Positions 42,512-54,831 of a DNA stretch of 64,000 bases are shown piece by piece. How positions within the stretch are numbered: position 1 is the stretch's first letter; each line of letters opens with the position of its first letter. The notes below the pieces were generated by a model, which had not been told where the DNA came from, searched no databases, and saw only the letters and a program-made list of their open reading frames with translations. Source of the stretch: Staphylotrichum longicolle (taxonomy: Eukaryota > Ascomycota > Sordariomycetes > Sordariales > Chaetomiaceae); contig JAHCVI010000001.1 of NCBI GenBank assembly GCA_019096155.1, forward strand, positions 1,302,001 to 1,366,000, given 5' to 3'. The position numbers were made by a program, and so were the translations under genes.

Positions 42512-44678
42512 TTACTCGTCGTGGAAGAATGTCGGGCCGCTCTGCTGAAGGGGCGCTGTCGAAGGGCCGGCATCTGTCATGTCCACGTCTTGTCGGTAAT
42601 CCAGTGAGAATGCACTCAGCGGCCGGTCCGGAACGGGTCCCTCGAGTCTTCGCTTTGATGGCAACATCGGTATCTCCTCGAGGATCTCTTCTGGAGGAGA
42701 GAAAGACCACACCTACAAGTCCGGGTCAGCGACTGTTCGGTTGATACAAGGATCAGGCTTGTTTGCTCACCTCCATGACGGTCCGGTCGTTCTTTAGCGC
42801 CATGGCGACGCACTTCTCCTCCTCAAATGCAACACGCCAGACAGCCTGGCCCTGGGTGACCAGCTCGCGGACAAGATGACCAGTCTTAAGATCCCAGACT
42901 TTGACGCGTCCGTCACTACCGCCGCTGACAACCCTGGTATCGTCAAACTGCAAGCTTGTAACGCTGTTGTCGTGGGCGGCGAGGCGATGAATGGCACAGA
43001 ACCGCTCGAGAGACCACACCCTCACGGAACCGTCACTGCCACCCGTGACAAGCGTGCCACCCCGCATCTGTAATTGCCCGACGAGAGACGTGTGACCTTG
43101 GAGGATAGCTTGGCACTCCCTAGAACAAGTGGTTAGTTTTGACCCAGTTTGTAGAGACAAAACCGCTTACCCGGTGTGAGCGTTCCAAATCCTGACGCTC
43201 GTGTCCAGACTTCCAGTTGCCACTCTTTGGCCATCAAAAGCGATGGCATAGATATGGCTGTAGTGGCCCTGAAGAGTGTGCAGACACCTGCCCTCCGAGA
43301 TGCTCCAGACCTTTGCCGTCGCGTCATAGCTGCCAGAGACCACAATATCCCCTTTGATCTCCAGGCAGCGAACGCTCGCCTGATGGCCCACGAGCACGTT
43401 CTTGCACAGACCGGTCCGGATGTCCCATATCCTAAGCGTCGTGTCCCTGGACCCGGATATCGCGGTGTTGGCGTCTGACATCTTAAGGCAACGGACAGTT
43501 GAGGTGTGACCCCGCAGAGTATGCAGGCAGGCACTAATAGCCAGGTTAGTTCATGTCGACAGCATCTGAACCCACCAAAACTTACCCCGTGGACAAATCC
43601 CAGACACGGACATCGCGATCGCAGCCACCGCTGACCAGAATGTCGTCCCAAGGAACCATAGCCCAGACGCCCATCACGTGGCCCTGCAGTGTGCGCAACG
43701 CATTCCCCTCAGTATCAAATACGTGGATCTTGGCATTATCGAGGGCCACGATGATGTACTTGGAGGTGAGATGCAGGCTTGTGACGACACCGCCGTCCTG
43801 GGTGATATTTCGCGACACGTTGTGGCCGCCAGCCCGCCAGGCCGCATCAACCAGGTACCGCTGCTTGAAATGCGACTTGTACGACCTGACCACTGGTCGT
43901 GCGTTGGCGCTCCCCTCAAAAGTAGCCGGCAACGAGGTAGAAGTGAGCGCGCCGGAGAAGTCCATGCTCCCCGAGCTGTCGTCCTCCTGGCCGAAGGAAT
44001 ACACATCTGGTCGGGCCGTCGCCGGGGCCATATGGATATGCGATTGGACTTCGGAGAGCCTGCGTTGGTAGTCGTGTTTTACGCACAAGTTCTTCCACGT
44101 CATGTCATCACTCAAAAGATCTCGCCATCTCCGTGACACTTGCGACGCGCGTGCTAGTACTTTCGGGTCATCAATGAATGAAAGGATCTGCAATATGTCA
44201 GCCTCAAGAGCCTAGGTTGAAATCTAAAACGCCAAAAACGTACTCGAAGGCACAGCTCATCCGGAAGCGTGGTGAAGGGGTCCTTCTTGAGCAGAGGACT
44301 GACAAACTGGTGCACAAAACTCAGCTGCCCGCTGGTACACAGGTTCAGAAGGTCGGCCAGCAGTCGAGTCCTCTGCCCGCCGTTGCACTGCACAAAGTAT
44401 TTCCGCAGGCCCGAGAGATAGGCCTCCTCGTCCTCCCCAGCGTTGCTCCAGTTTAACCTCGAGTGTGACGGCCCGGGAGATGCGGCAGGCGTCGGGGGAG
44501 GCGGAGGGGAACCAGTGACCTGATCGAAGTCGGCTGCTGGTGTGCTCATGCTCGGCGTCGGTGGCCCCCTAGGGCGCTGCTGCGACAGCTTCACATTGTG
44601 GGTATTCAGCGACAACTCCTCGTTAAACACGGCACCCCTCCGCTCAGAGAAGCTGAGCGGGCGGTTGTAAGGCGGCAT
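42512..44678 (-). CDS. F-box/WD40 protein, Cdc4/Pop1 type (SCF substrate receptor)
   Basis: Five exons: 44678-44244, 44187-43586, 43533-43171, 43119-42771 and 42712-42512, giving 649 residues. The F-box spans exons 1 and 2: FTTLPDELCLR joined to ILSFIDDPKVLARASQVSRRW and ending near WKNLC. A beta-propeller follows, with regular repeats such as TLQGHVMGVWAM, SGGCDRDVRVWDL, SGSRDTTLRIWDI, SGSYDATAKVWSI, TGSLDTSVRIWN, TGGSDGSVRVWSL and SGGSDGRVKVWDL. Such proteins recruit phosphorylated substrates to SCF ubiquitin ligase. The layout (helical segment, F-box, spacer, seven or eight WD repeats) fits Cdc4/Pop1 better than Met30 or FWD-1, but I cannot exclude a paralog. Sequence just upstream stays open and an earlier exon is possible, so the start is provisional. 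Confidence 0.88.
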
Positions 44679-47167
44679 CTCGAAGAGGTCGTGGCGAAAC
44701 CTGCCGAGTCGGGACCTCCAGCCCCTAAGTTACGGCTGGTTGGCAGAGTGTACGCAAGAGAGACGAGTTTCGCTCGATGCTGGGAGACCGCCGGAACACA
44801 CTGGGGTAACCAGTCGCGGAGCCGTAGAGAGTGTCGAGCGGATGACGTCGGAATTGCCCGGCTCAGGCCCGTCGCGAGTCGAAGTTGAGACGCGAAGCAC
44901 GCAGGTCACAGATGCGCTGCACGTGTGCAAGAGTCCGTGTCGACGCCAAAGAAACAGCAGAGCAGGTCACGGCCAACAACCGGGAATTCGAGGTCGTTCT
45001 GAGCGAGGGCGGCGAGCGGACCGGGAGGGGAAGAGGGGATCGGGAAAGGGAATGCGAAGCGCCGCAAGTTAACGGGAGCGGTAGGAAGGGATGGCAGGAC
45101 GCTGGTGGTGTTCGACACTCTCGCTAGTCCATGAGAAAATCACTTCCGGGTCGTTCGAGGTCGCGGATGTCAAGGGAGGGTCGGTTCGTGCAGGAGGCCG
45201 ACGGGTTGGGGGTCGGATGTGAGGGCTGAGGAAAGGGAAGAAATACGAGGCGGGAAGGGGCGTCCCTTCCCTGAATTCCCATGCGCCGAATGAGGAGCGG
45301 GCTGACCGGCCAGGGGTGGTACTTGGCAGGATGTATCCGCCAGGCCCTGCTGCTGCGTGTGAGCCGCCCCACACCTCAGTGGCACGGGCCCACACCCAAC
45401 GCCGCCCAGGGCGTGCCAGGCTCGCCAGGCCCCAGGCTCGCCAGGGCAGCAGCACCCAGGCGCTGCCCCATACCGGCGCCACCTGTTACGGCCCCTCTTT
45501 GAACCCTTCAACTTCAAGTTCGACTTGGTCAAATGGAGCCACGACGGGCAGTGGGCAGCCACGGAAGCGCACCCGAGTCCGCCGCGGAAGCACCGCCGTT
45601 TTGCTGGCACCGGCATTTCCGTACCTGATCTCCTGGGGTTGCTGTCTTAAATTACTGCGTTGGCAGCATTGGGCAGCCTTTCTCGTCTGCCCGCTCGTCG
45701 AGTCCCAGTTCAGCGCCCAGCAGCAGCGGAGCACAGCAGGTGGTCCTCGAAATCCACTGGAGGACTCCATGCATGGTCCAGCCCCTCCATCCCGGCATCG
45801 AGTCGGGTCCTGGGCTGCTGCGGTAAGCATCTCCCCACACATTGCCGCAACTGACACTCGATGCCAACATCGCCGCCGCTTGGGCACATTGTGGTGTTTG
45901 CGCGCCTCGAAATTTTGTGAGCGGCGAAGTCCACCAAAGAAGCTCAAGGATCCCCTGAGCAAGGCGGCTCTAAAAACAAACTGCGTCTGTGGGCTGGACA
46001 AACTCGAGCGGAGTTTCCTGGGTGTTGTTCAACTGAACAGCGGCTCCGTCTGATGCAGTCAATTGCCTGGGCCCAACCAGCCCTCCCAGGTATCCCGGGC
46101 ATCGGGAGTTACCCAACACCTGGGCCCGGATGTGTTGGATTTGGCCGAGTCGGGCTGTGCCGCTGCCTGCATGAGAGGGACACGGCACCTCAGAGATTGC
46201 ATCAGCCTGCATCGAGATTGCTGCTGTGTCCTCCTGTCATGCCATCCACTTCGTGACGGATCACCTCAGGCATGGGGGCCAGAAACCCTGAAGGGGGGAA
46301 TACGGAGAAAGTGAGGGCGGGCTTCGCTGCTCGGTCCTGTTTTGGTCCTTGATTGCGATGGCCCTTGCGATGCGTGGTTTGAAGGTAAGACATCGGCATT
46401 GTTTGTCGGCTATTACTCTAAAATAAGACGACCGCCATCCTCCTGGAGACAGCATTGGGATGCTTGTCGCACGATCTGATGCGGAGTTTGGGCCGCCGTT
46501 CGCCTAACGGAAAACAAGTCCAGTCTTCCCTTCTGTAGCGCAGTTCCGACATTTGGCACATGCAAAATATGGAGCTTAACAGCTCAACCTCATCCTGCGC
46601 GACAATAAGAGATGAGACCGAAAGCCACTGCCTCTTGCCAGGTGCCTCCAAACATGCAATCAATGTCAGACGCTTCCTGTCCAACGCATCCGTTGAAACA
46701 GCCGGCAACTCCGCCAGGGCTGTTCCTGAAACGTCCCCACTTGCCTGGGCCGTCTAAAATTTAGCCTCCGTTGGAGCGCAGGTCGCTTGGTCGGAACTGA
46801 GCTGGGCGCTCGACCTTGCATGTGGAGCGGCGTTTTCAAGCCTGGCAACGCTGGTGATGTTGCGTCATCAGGCCAAGGGCGAGCCGCGATGCTTTCGAGT
46901 GTGAAGTAAAAACCAAGGCAGGTCACGGTGACGAGCATGTGCCTCATTTCAGATGACAGACTTGGAAAGTTGAGCCGAGGACCGTATCCATTCATCATTT
47001 CCGTCACCAAACTTGAACTTGAACATGAACAAGCCGAGCCCCAAGCCGCTGAAACGCTGCGATGCCGAACGCCGGCCCGAAATCAACAAGTCGCTTTTTA
47101 TGCCCGACATAACCCTTTCCCGTCCGTCTAACCAGAACGCCTGATCCCAACAAACCAAACGGACCCG
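44679..47167. other. Long region upstream of the F-box gene
   Basis: 2.5 kb between the F-box/WD40 start and the ZIP transporter stop. The plus-strand open frame at 45316-46053 is Arg/Pro/Ser-rich with no domain or splice pattern. A near-perfect direct repeat of CAGGCTCGCCAGG lies near 45418-45446. It is probably promoter and 3' UTR; a lineage-specific gene cannot be excluded. Confidence 0.45.
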
Positions 47168-48403
47168 TCAGTGGTGATGGTGGCCGAACCGCGTGAGCAA
47201 CGGCAGCAAAAATCCCACGACTGTTACAAGAGTGTCCCGCATCTGCAGCTTGCCTTGTTTCCTGTGGGATGAGCCACCACTCTCGGCGTATCCGTTGCTG
47301 CTAGGGTGGTGCTCGTGTCCTGTTGAGTTCTCCTCCTGCATAGCGTGCATCGCGACGTATCTAATGGAGAGCGTCAGCACAATGTGCATCGGGGAGGAGG
47401 TTTGACAACAAACTTACAAGAACGTCCCAGCGCTGAAGAGCAGGAGCATGCCCGTCCACCACTGTGCAGACTCGCCCTCCGCGCTGTCGCCTCCAATCAG
47501 AGAAACGAGAAAATATGTTGCCAATGCGCCGGCGGGAGCTGCCAGACTGAACACCATGAGATGCACTCGCGCCGCTCGCTTCGAAAGGCCTTGCTTCAGG
47601 AGAATGGAAGTCAAACCAAACGCGGCCGGGGCCTTGTGCACCAAAATAGCGAGAAAGATGATCAGGCCAACGTTCAAATTGGACGTCGTCGCCGAGGCCC
47701 CCATCGCAATTCCATCCGCCGCTGCATGGATCACTAGGCCAGTAGTGGTAGCGAGACTGCGTGTCTGCTTTGGTGACGGCCTAAATGAGCCCAGAAAGCC
47801 CTCGGATTCCTCGTCTCCAGATGTATTTGGCCCAGCCAGGTTCTCCAAACTGACATGCCTATTAGTCGGTGCTGTCTGGAACCTGTCGGTGGCATGGCGT
47901 GGCAGCCGGTCGATGAGGAACATCAGCGCAAAGCCAACGACCAGAGCAAAGCCAATCTGGAATGCCGGCAGCTCGAGCTGCTGTTTCGCGGGCTCGCCAT
48001 CCCTCTTGGATATCCCGTCCACCATAACCGCTCGCGCATCGTGATGGTGCTCCGGGTGCTGTGACGCTGCCGCGAGAGCTTCCAATCCCTCGGGAAGGAT
48101 AACAATCAGACAGCTGCCAACCAGCAAGCCGGCTCCGAGGGACGAGATGAGCCGCAGTTGTGCCTGGGAGAGCGAGAACGATAACGGGAGTGCGCCGGCG
48201 AGGAACGAACTGTCGCAAACACAGGTCAGCTTGCGCCAGAGGGAATAGACGGGAAGCAACGGGTTTCGACGTACGCCACAGCCATAACCACCTGTGAAGA
48301 CAAACGGTCAGTTTATCGCCCCAGCATTGCCAATGTCTCGGATAATTGCTGAGCAGTCAGCACCACTCACCGAGGTCGCAACCAAGAAAATCAAGCCGGC
48401 CAT
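47168..48403 (-). CDS. ZIP-family metal transporter (ZIP9/Atx2-like)
   Basis: Four exons: 48403-48371, 48291-48275 (17 nt), 48209-47418 and 47360-47168, giving 344 residues. The first two small exons build the first membrane segment MAGLIFLVATSVVMAVASFLAG. Further hydrophobic segments include LISSLGAGLLVGSCLIVILP, GFALVVGFALMFLI and the TM4-TM5 pair. The metal-site signatures are HAAADGIAMGAS in TM4 and VHKAPAAFGL in TM5, the pattern of the ZIP9 branch. A His/Asp loop (HPEHHHDAR) and a C-terminal FGHHHH are extra possible metal ligands. Relatives move Zn2+ or Mn2+ across Golgi-type membranes; substrate and location here are inferred. The gene is head-to-head with HAT1. Confidence 0.9.
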
Positions 48404-49117
48404 CTTGAGCAGCCGCCAATTGGCAATCGGTACACGGCCGTAAGATTGAAACGTAGATATTCCTTTGTCAGTTCATGAGCGCAGACCAATGAAGCAAACC
48501 AGAACGAAGGAATGTGTGCAGTTGGTTCCTGGCGTGAGCGCGGGGTTGGTGAGTTGGCTTGAACCCGAACTGTTGAACCCGAAGTCACCCAACCTTCCCG
48601 CCATTCAGCCTGGACTCTGGAGCGACTCGGAGATCAACCGAAACGCCATGCGGCGGGGCCCACACTCAGCAGCGATCCCGTTGCACTTGGCCATATTTGG
48701 CTAGCGCCATCTGTCTCTGGTCGCACTCTTGCGGTTTGGAGCTCAAAAAGACACATCTTCTGTGGTATGTAGAAGGGGTAAAAACCAGAGACTTTCAATT
48801 GGAAAATGGAAGGTAAAACAAGACCAATTAACTTGAATACTGTGTAGTAGAAGAAGCAGAAGTGGACGGGTGGAGGACCCTGTTTAGCTCCTTGTCGGAG
48901 ACAAGAGAGAGGGCCGTGGCTTTGTAGTCGGTGGGGTCTTGCCGCTTGGTCCAAGCTTTCTTCAATTAAACCAGGGCGTCTGATCCGCGCGTGGAGCGCG
49001 TCGCGACCCTGCAAAGCTTCGACTTTGCTGCTCTTGCGACCTGCGACATTGCATCTACCTCGCAACTTGCAGCCGCTGCCGAATTTCTTGAAACCAGCAC
49101 AAGCAAAATCATCGAAC
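48404..49117. promoter_or_regulatory. Divergent promoter region, ZIP transporter / HAT1
   Basis: 714 bp between opposite start codons. CCAAT occurs near 48413, 48484 and 48823. No gene seen. Confidence 0.5.
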
Positions 49118-50634
49118 ATGTCATCAGACGACGCTTGTGAGCATTTTCAATTGTCCGTTTTCAGTTTCTCGACGACTAATCATCCACAGGGTCGACGCCG
49201 TCCAACGAGGCGCTGCTCCTGTCGCTCGTTGCTCCCACAGCAACAGGCAGCAAGACGGTCAGTCACAGCTTTCACCCGAAATTTACCTACCCAATCTTTG
49301 GCGACAGCGAGGAGATATTTGGCTACAAGGATCTCGAGATCAATCTGCGGTACAATGCGAGCGATATGCGACCAAACCTGTCTGTCTCATACAGCAAGAA
49401 GTTTCCCGCCGTAGGAGAGACAGAGGCGACAGACATTACTGGCATTCTACGCGACTTCCTTCCGGAGGTGGCATTTCAGAAGAAGTCTGAGTTTGAGACA
49501 GCGATCAAGAACCTGCGGGCGGACTGGACCCCTCCAGGGGAGCTGGACACGACGTTCACCTCTCACGGCAACACCTTCGAAGTCTGGAAGGGAAACTTGG
49601 CCGATGCTGCCGTGAAGCAGCTGGTCACGCGTCTCCAGATCCTCGTTCCGCTCTTTATCGAAGGCGGAAGCGCCATTGACGTGGAGGACCCCGATGCTGA
49701 CCGGTGGACCATCTTTTTCCTGTACCAGAAGAAGGCAGCTGCCGGCGATGCCAACAGCAACCCTTACGTTTTTGCCGGCTACAGCACAGTATACCGCTTT
49801 TTCCACTTCCGGCCACCCACGCCGCCCCTCTCCCCTTCTTCCGAGGCCGATCTGGAGAAGGCGACTCTTGCTCAGGACTTCGACCTGTCCCAACTCCCGT
49901 GCCGCACGCGCATCTCCCAGTTCATGATCATCCAGCCCTTCCAAGGAAAGGGATTGGGCCCAAGGTTATACAACCATATCTTCCAGACGTACATCGATCA
50001 CCCGCAGACGGTCGAGATCACGGTCGAGGACCCCAACGAGGCGTTCGACGACCTGCGCGACATCGCCGACTTGCAGTACCTGCGCCAGCTGCCCGAGTTC
50101 CGGGCGCTGCGTATCAACACGGCAGTCACCATCCCCAAGACCGGCCCCGCGCCAAACAACATCGTCGACAAGGCCGCGTGCGACGCGGTGCGCGCCAAGG
50201 CCAAGATTGCGCCGCGCCAGTTCGCCCGCGTCCTCGAGATGCACCTCATGTCCCAGCTGCCCGAGCCCGTGCGGCCGGGCATCTCGCCCGAGGCGTCGGC
50301 GGCCAAGGCGACCAGGGAGCAGGAGCACGAGTACCGTCTGTGGAGGCTCCTGGCGAAGAAGCGGTTGTACAAGCACAACAAGGACGCGCTGGGCGAGCTC
50401 GAGATACCCGACCGCATCGCCAAGCTGGACGAGACGGTGTCGAGCGTCGAGTTTGACTATGCGCGCCTGTTGATCAAGGGGGAGGAGCAGCAGGAGCAGC
50501 TGAAGAAGGAGCAGCAGCAGCAGCAGCAAAACGGAGTTGCTGCTACGAATGGGCCGGCGGTGAATGGGAAGCGCAAGGCTGCGGATGGCGGGGAGCAATC
50601 GGGGAGCAAAAAGGCGAGGGTCGAGGATGAGTGA
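49118..50634 (+). CDS. HAT1: Histone acetyltransferase type B catalytic subunit
   Basis: Exon 1 is 49118-49136 and exon 2 is 49190-50634, giving 487 residues. The 19-nt exon codes for MSSDDA and the join makes the Trp codon that begins the conserved WSTPSNEALLLSL. The Hat1 N-terminal domain (HPKFTYPIFGDSEEIFGYKDL) is followed by the GNAT acetyl-CoA core, with RISQFMIIQPFQGKGLGPRLY near residue 258 and the catalytic-region acidic stretch ITVEDPNEAFDDLRD. The enzyme acetylates newly made histone H4 with the Hat2/RbAp46 partner before chromatin assembly. The C-terminal 60 residues are Gln/Lys-rich and end in a nuclear-type basic patch. The 53-bp intron has a GTGAGC donor and CTAAT branch. Confidence 0.95.
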
Positions 50635-50959
50635 GGAGCATGGAAATCAAGCGATGACTACCTGCGATTTTGGCTGCGTCAGAATTGGTGATGGCGGATT
50701 GGTCATGAGCGTTGTTCAGTTGCCGCGTTTGCATTTCCTATTTGTTTGTACAAGTACAGTATCCAGGTACGGCGTTTTGTGATATCACTTATTGGTGTTA
50801 GCGAGCTGGATGGGATGAGGATGGTAGTGGGAATCTTTGGATCTATTTTCCAGCAATGAACACATCTTTTAGGCACCCCTTCTATCCCGAACATCGCAAG
50901 GCCTGCGCCCAGAAAGAGAGAGGAGAGAAAGAACGCCCATATCTACACCTCACAGCCCC
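50635..50959. other. Convergent 3' region between HAT1 and PRO3
   Basis: 325 bp between two stop codons. No gene seen. Confidence 0.55.
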
Positions 50960-52023
50960 TTACTGGAACGAATTACTCGGAAACCTCGTCCCGTTGACGC
51001 CTTGCACGCCCTTCCCAAGCTGGCTCGCCACAACCGTCGCCTCCCTCACCGCCCTCGCAACCGTCCCCCTCACCCTCCCCTCCTCCAGCACCAGCAACCC
51101 ACCAATCGTGCACCCCCCGGGCGTGCTGACTTTATCCCTCAACAGCGCGGGGTGATCCCCATTCAACACCAAGCCGGCGGCGCCCTTCATCGTCTGCGCA
51201 GCCATCCTCTGCGCCTCGGCGCGCGGCAGCCCCATGGCGACGGCGCCGTCGATGGCGGCCTCGAGCATCAGCGCGAAGAAGGCCGGCCCGGACCCGCACA
51301 GCGACGTGCACACGTCCATGGTCGAGGGCGGCAGGTAGACGACCTCGCCGATGCGCTTGAAGATCCACGTCACGATGCCCAGCGTCTCCGGGTCCAGCGG
51401 CGGGTTGGAGATGCCGATGACCGTCATGCTCTCGCGGATGAGCGAGGCCGTGTTGGGCATGGCGCGCACGACGCGGCACCCGGGCACCGGGTTGCCGCCG
51501 TTGGCCGCGGCGAGGGTGGACTCGAGCTGCGTCTCGGTCACGCCCGCGAGGATGCTGATCAGCAGCTTGCCCTCGAGGGCCGCGGCCATGCCGGGCTCCG
51601 AAAGGACTTCTTGCACCATGTAGGGCTTGCAGGCGAGGAGGATGATGTCGGACTTCTGGACGGAGGGGACGTTGGCGTTTTGCGCGATGGAGACGGCGCC
51701 GAGGTGGGCGGCAAAGGTGGCCTTGAGCTTCTTGACGGACTCGGGGCGGCGCACGCAGGCAATGAAGCGAGAGGGGAGGCGGGTGGTCACGGCGGTTTCG
51801 TAGAGCGGGGTCGAGGTGCCCGAGTTGGCGGGCTTGCCTTGCATCTCGTCGAGGGAGGCCAGGATGCCCGAGAGGATGGAGATGCCCATTGTGCCTGGGG
51901 CATGTATTGTCAGTTTTTTCGCGTGGTCAACACGGGTCGGAGGGAGGCGAGGGAACACTGACCGCATCCCAGGACCGCAATGGTCAGCTCCGAAGAGCTG
52001 AAGCCGTTCTGAGGAGTACCCAT
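50960..52023 (-). CDS. PRO3: Pyrroline-5-carboxylate reductase
   Basis: Exon 1 is 52023-51963 and exon 2 is 51894-50960, giving 331 residues. The 68-bp intron (GTCAGT donor) interrupts the dinucleotide-binding turn; the join gives LTIAVLGCGTMGISILSG, the expected Rossmann start. Later signatures are LLACKPYMVQEVL, RVVRAMPNTASLI, and the family-defining stretch SGPAFFALMLEAAIDGAVAMG, then STPGGCTIGGLLVLEE. The enzyme makes proline from pyrroline-5-carboxylate with NAD(P)H in the cytosol. About 90 bp upstream a TGACTCG differs by one base from the CPC1/Gcn4 site TGACTCA, so cross-pathway control is possible but unproven. The open frame upstream of the chosen Met lacks family features. Confidence 0.95.
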
Positions 52024-52822
52024 CTTGCTGTATGCGGGTGGTTTGGTGGCGTTGGGTCGAGAAGCTGGCGATGCCGATGTTCGGAGAGATAAGGGAGAAA
52101 GGGAATCTGGTGTAAGTGACTCGGAAGAGGACCCTCTTCAGGGAGGAACAGCGGGTCGGGCTCGGCAACTGGCGGTTTATTTCAGGGAGTTGAGGGACCC
52201 TCAATGTCACAATGTCAACGATTTGGTTCAAATTTCAATACTGAACTTGCAACAGCAAGGGATGAATTGCATTTGTATTTCTACCAACTCGAATTCTTGC
52301 CATCGTTCCACAGACTTTTTAATGCAAAATCTGGACCAACACCTCGCCTCAATGGTGGCCAGGACCCCTCCCCCGCGTCCCTTGATTTCTCACCGCCTGC
52401 TCAAAGCGTATTAGCGTCCCAGACATCCCTGTTCAGTCGGATGTCCAGCGTCGCGCCAAGACCTAGAGATCTTTCCCTCTAGAGCCACAGCGCGCAGAGG
52501 GCCTGGAGCTCTGTGAGATGCCACACTTAGGGACAGCACCGACGTCACGCTTTCAATGCGCAACGCTCAAAGCCCGTGACAAATGAGAGCTAGAAAATCC
52601 GACGGACTCATACCTTAGCGAATGCCTCCTGACAGAAGGATCAGACAGCCCGCCCACCTTTCCTGGACTTGACAAGGCCTTTCTTCGCACCATGCGCAGA
52701 TTCAGTTCTTCAGCTCTCGAAACTACACCATTGGCCGATTATTTCGACTGCCTTTTTAGTCTTCTCACACACCTTCGACACCCAGGATCCTAAGACGACA
52801 GAAAGAGGTCGAGGACGACACG
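52024..52822. promoter_or_regulatory. Divergent promoter region, PRO3 / CTK3
   Basis: 799 bp between opposite start codons, with the near-consensus TGACTCG around 52115. No gene seen. Confidence 0.5.
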
Positions 52823-53749
52823 ATGGCAGACCCATTCGAGGTCCGCATGCGCTTCACCAACCAGCTCCGCCAGCTCAACGCGTCGGTGACATCGGCGCAA
52901 AAGGCAGCCCAGTATGCGCTCAAGTACAGAGATATGGGCGAGGACTTGCACTCGTGCATCCTGGAGCAGCTCGAGAGGGTAGGTGGAATGTTAGGCCCGG
53001 GGGGGGGCGGCGGGGGGGGGGCTGTCGGTCGACTGACAAGCAAACCAACAGAGTAACATGAACACCCGAGCCAACATCATGTACTTCATCGAACACTTCC
53101 TCGACTTGGCCAATAAGGATGGCCACGTCGACTACGTGCGCATGATGCAGCGCGACATCATCCGTGTTGTGGACGCCGTAGCGCCAGACGACGGCTCAGG
53201 GGCGGCCAACGTCAAGGTCGTTCGGAAGGTGAGGCGCCCCCCTCGACGACACGCATCCCATCCCGCCCCATCTGACGTGGACTAAACCGCCCGCAGGTCC
53301 TACACGCCCTTCAAAACAAGTCCTTCCTCGAGTCCCAAGCCGTGACCCAGATCGAAGAGGTTCTCAAAGACCGCGACGACTCCGCCCAGGACATCGCCAT
53401 GTCCTCGCCCCCCGCGGCCGCCAGAGACGGCGCAGACCACCTAGGCGACATGCCCCCGGCCCGCACACTGCCGCCTTACAACAAGAGGAGCAACGCTCCG
53501 TCCAAGCTGGACAGAAAGCAAATAGAGCAGCGCATCGAGGAGGACCGGGAGCGTCACAAGAGACAGAGGGAGAATATCTGGGCCATTCCGGCTGTCGATG
53601 ATGCGGAGCTGGACAAGCTGTGGGAAGAGACGAGTGATCTGGGGGAGGATGACCATCGCATGGGGGAGGAGGAGTGGCTCGAGTGGAAGGCCGAGGATGA
53701 GGCGCGCAAGTGTGTGCATCGCAAGGAGAGGGGAGGCGGGACGCAATAA
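52823..53749 (+). CDS. CTK3: CTD kinase subunit gamma (CID domain)
   Basis: Three exons, 52823-52978, 53052-53228 and 53297-53749, all in phase 0, give 261 residues. The N-terminal part is a helical CID-like domain: FEVRMRFTNQLRQLNASVTSAQKAAQYAL, YRDMGEDLHSCILEQL, and NTRANIMYFIEHFLDLA followed by YVRMMQRDIIRVVDAV. The second half has a charged coiled-coil (DRKQIEQRIEEDRERHKRQRENIWAI) and an acidic end. In the CTDK-I complex with a cyclin and a Cdk12-type kinase it supports phosphorylation of the RNA polymerase II tail. Intron 1 contains two long G runs near 52998-53022. Confidence 0.9.
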
Positions 53750-54148
53750 GACCCGTTTCCTGAGCAAATGATACTGTACAGCGTTTTCCATTTTGGGGAT
53801 AGGAGGCGGCGTTACAGGTCAACGGATTAGGCTGCCACATTCTTCGGTTTCTTTGACTCGCCTTGCCTGGCTGGTTGGCGACTGGCTATTCCCATGAGAT
53901 AGAGCAGCATTCTCGGACAATGTCACGACACAGGGATATTTGGCTGATATGTATCGAGTTATAATGTTACAAGCTCTTTTGTACATGCAGCAGAAGAGCC
54001 GCAGGCTGGTTCTAATCGTAACATGCCGGTCCGGCCCGCCTGGTCCTGGTCCGCACTCTATCTCCCAAGACCATTGGCTAGGTAGCAGCCTCCCCTTGAT
54101 GACAGACAACAACCACCAACCCCCTAACTTCCACCCCCTTCATTCTGT
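53750..54148. other. Convergent 3' region between CTK3 and bL12m
   Basis: 399 bp between two stop codons. No gene seen. Confidence 0.55.
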
Positions 54149-54831
54149 TTACTCCATCGTCACCACGGCGCCCAGCTCCTTGAGCGTCGCCACGATCTTC
54201 TCGGCCTCGTCCTTCGGTACCGACTCCTTCATCATCTTGGGCGCGCTCTCGACGAACTTCTTGGAGTCTACTAAGCTGAGGCCGAGCATGTTCTTGACCT
54301 CCTTGATGACCTTGGGCTTGGACCCGGCGTCGAACGACATGAGCTTGACGCTAAAGAGCGTCTTCTCGGCGGCCGCGGGCGCGGCTTCCTCCTCCTCGAC
54401 TGGTGCTGCGGGCGCCGCGGCGGGGGCGGCGGCGGCGAAGCCGCCGACGGGGAGGTCGGGGATGTTGAGGCGCGACTGTTTTGGGGGGAGATTTGAGTGT
54501 TAGTTTTGAATAATGAACGGGGTCGTGCCGGGCTCAATGGAGTTTGATGATGATGATGATGATGGCGTCGAGATGGTGTCCATCATTCGGGCTTGGTTGG
54601 GGGTTGTTTCCGCACCTTCAGGCTCGCGACGAGGTCTGCAGTCTCCAGCAGGGTCAATTGGCTAATCTGGTCGACGATGGCGGAGATCTTGGGGCTGGCA
54701 GCGGCGGCGTCGGTCGAGTTGTACCTCCGCGTCATGCGCTGGTGCTGGAGGAGGGAGCTCGAGGCGCGGATCGGGGCAGCGCGGAGCTGGCGGGCGCAGC
54801 ATTGCGCGGCGTACCTGCACGACAGCGACAT
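54149..54831 (-). CDS. MNP1: Mitochondrial large-subunit ribosomal protein bL12m (L7/L12)
   Basis: Exon 1 is 54831-54616 and exon 2 is 54475-54149, giving 180 residues. The N-terminal 45 residues are Arg/Ser/Ala/Cys-rich without acids, a mitochondrial presequence. Then comes the L12 dimerisation part (ISAIVDQISQLTLLETADLVASLK), an Ala/Pro/Glu hinge, and the C-terminal domain, FDAGSKPKVIKEVKNMLGLSLVDSK with EAEKIVATLKELGAVVTM. This stalk protein recruits translation factors to the mitoribosome. The 140-bp intron carries an ATG/GAT trinucleotide repeat near 54545-54565. The gene is head-to-head with MDN1. Confidence 0.95.

Noticed and set aside
45316..46053. 245-codon plus-strand open frame
   Set aside because: Arg/Pro/Ser-rich composition, no domain, no conserved pattern and no splice partners; likely chance in GC-rich DNA.
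48465..48704. 79-codon plus-strand open frame upstream of HAT1
   Set aside because: No conserved features and lies in the divergent promoter region.
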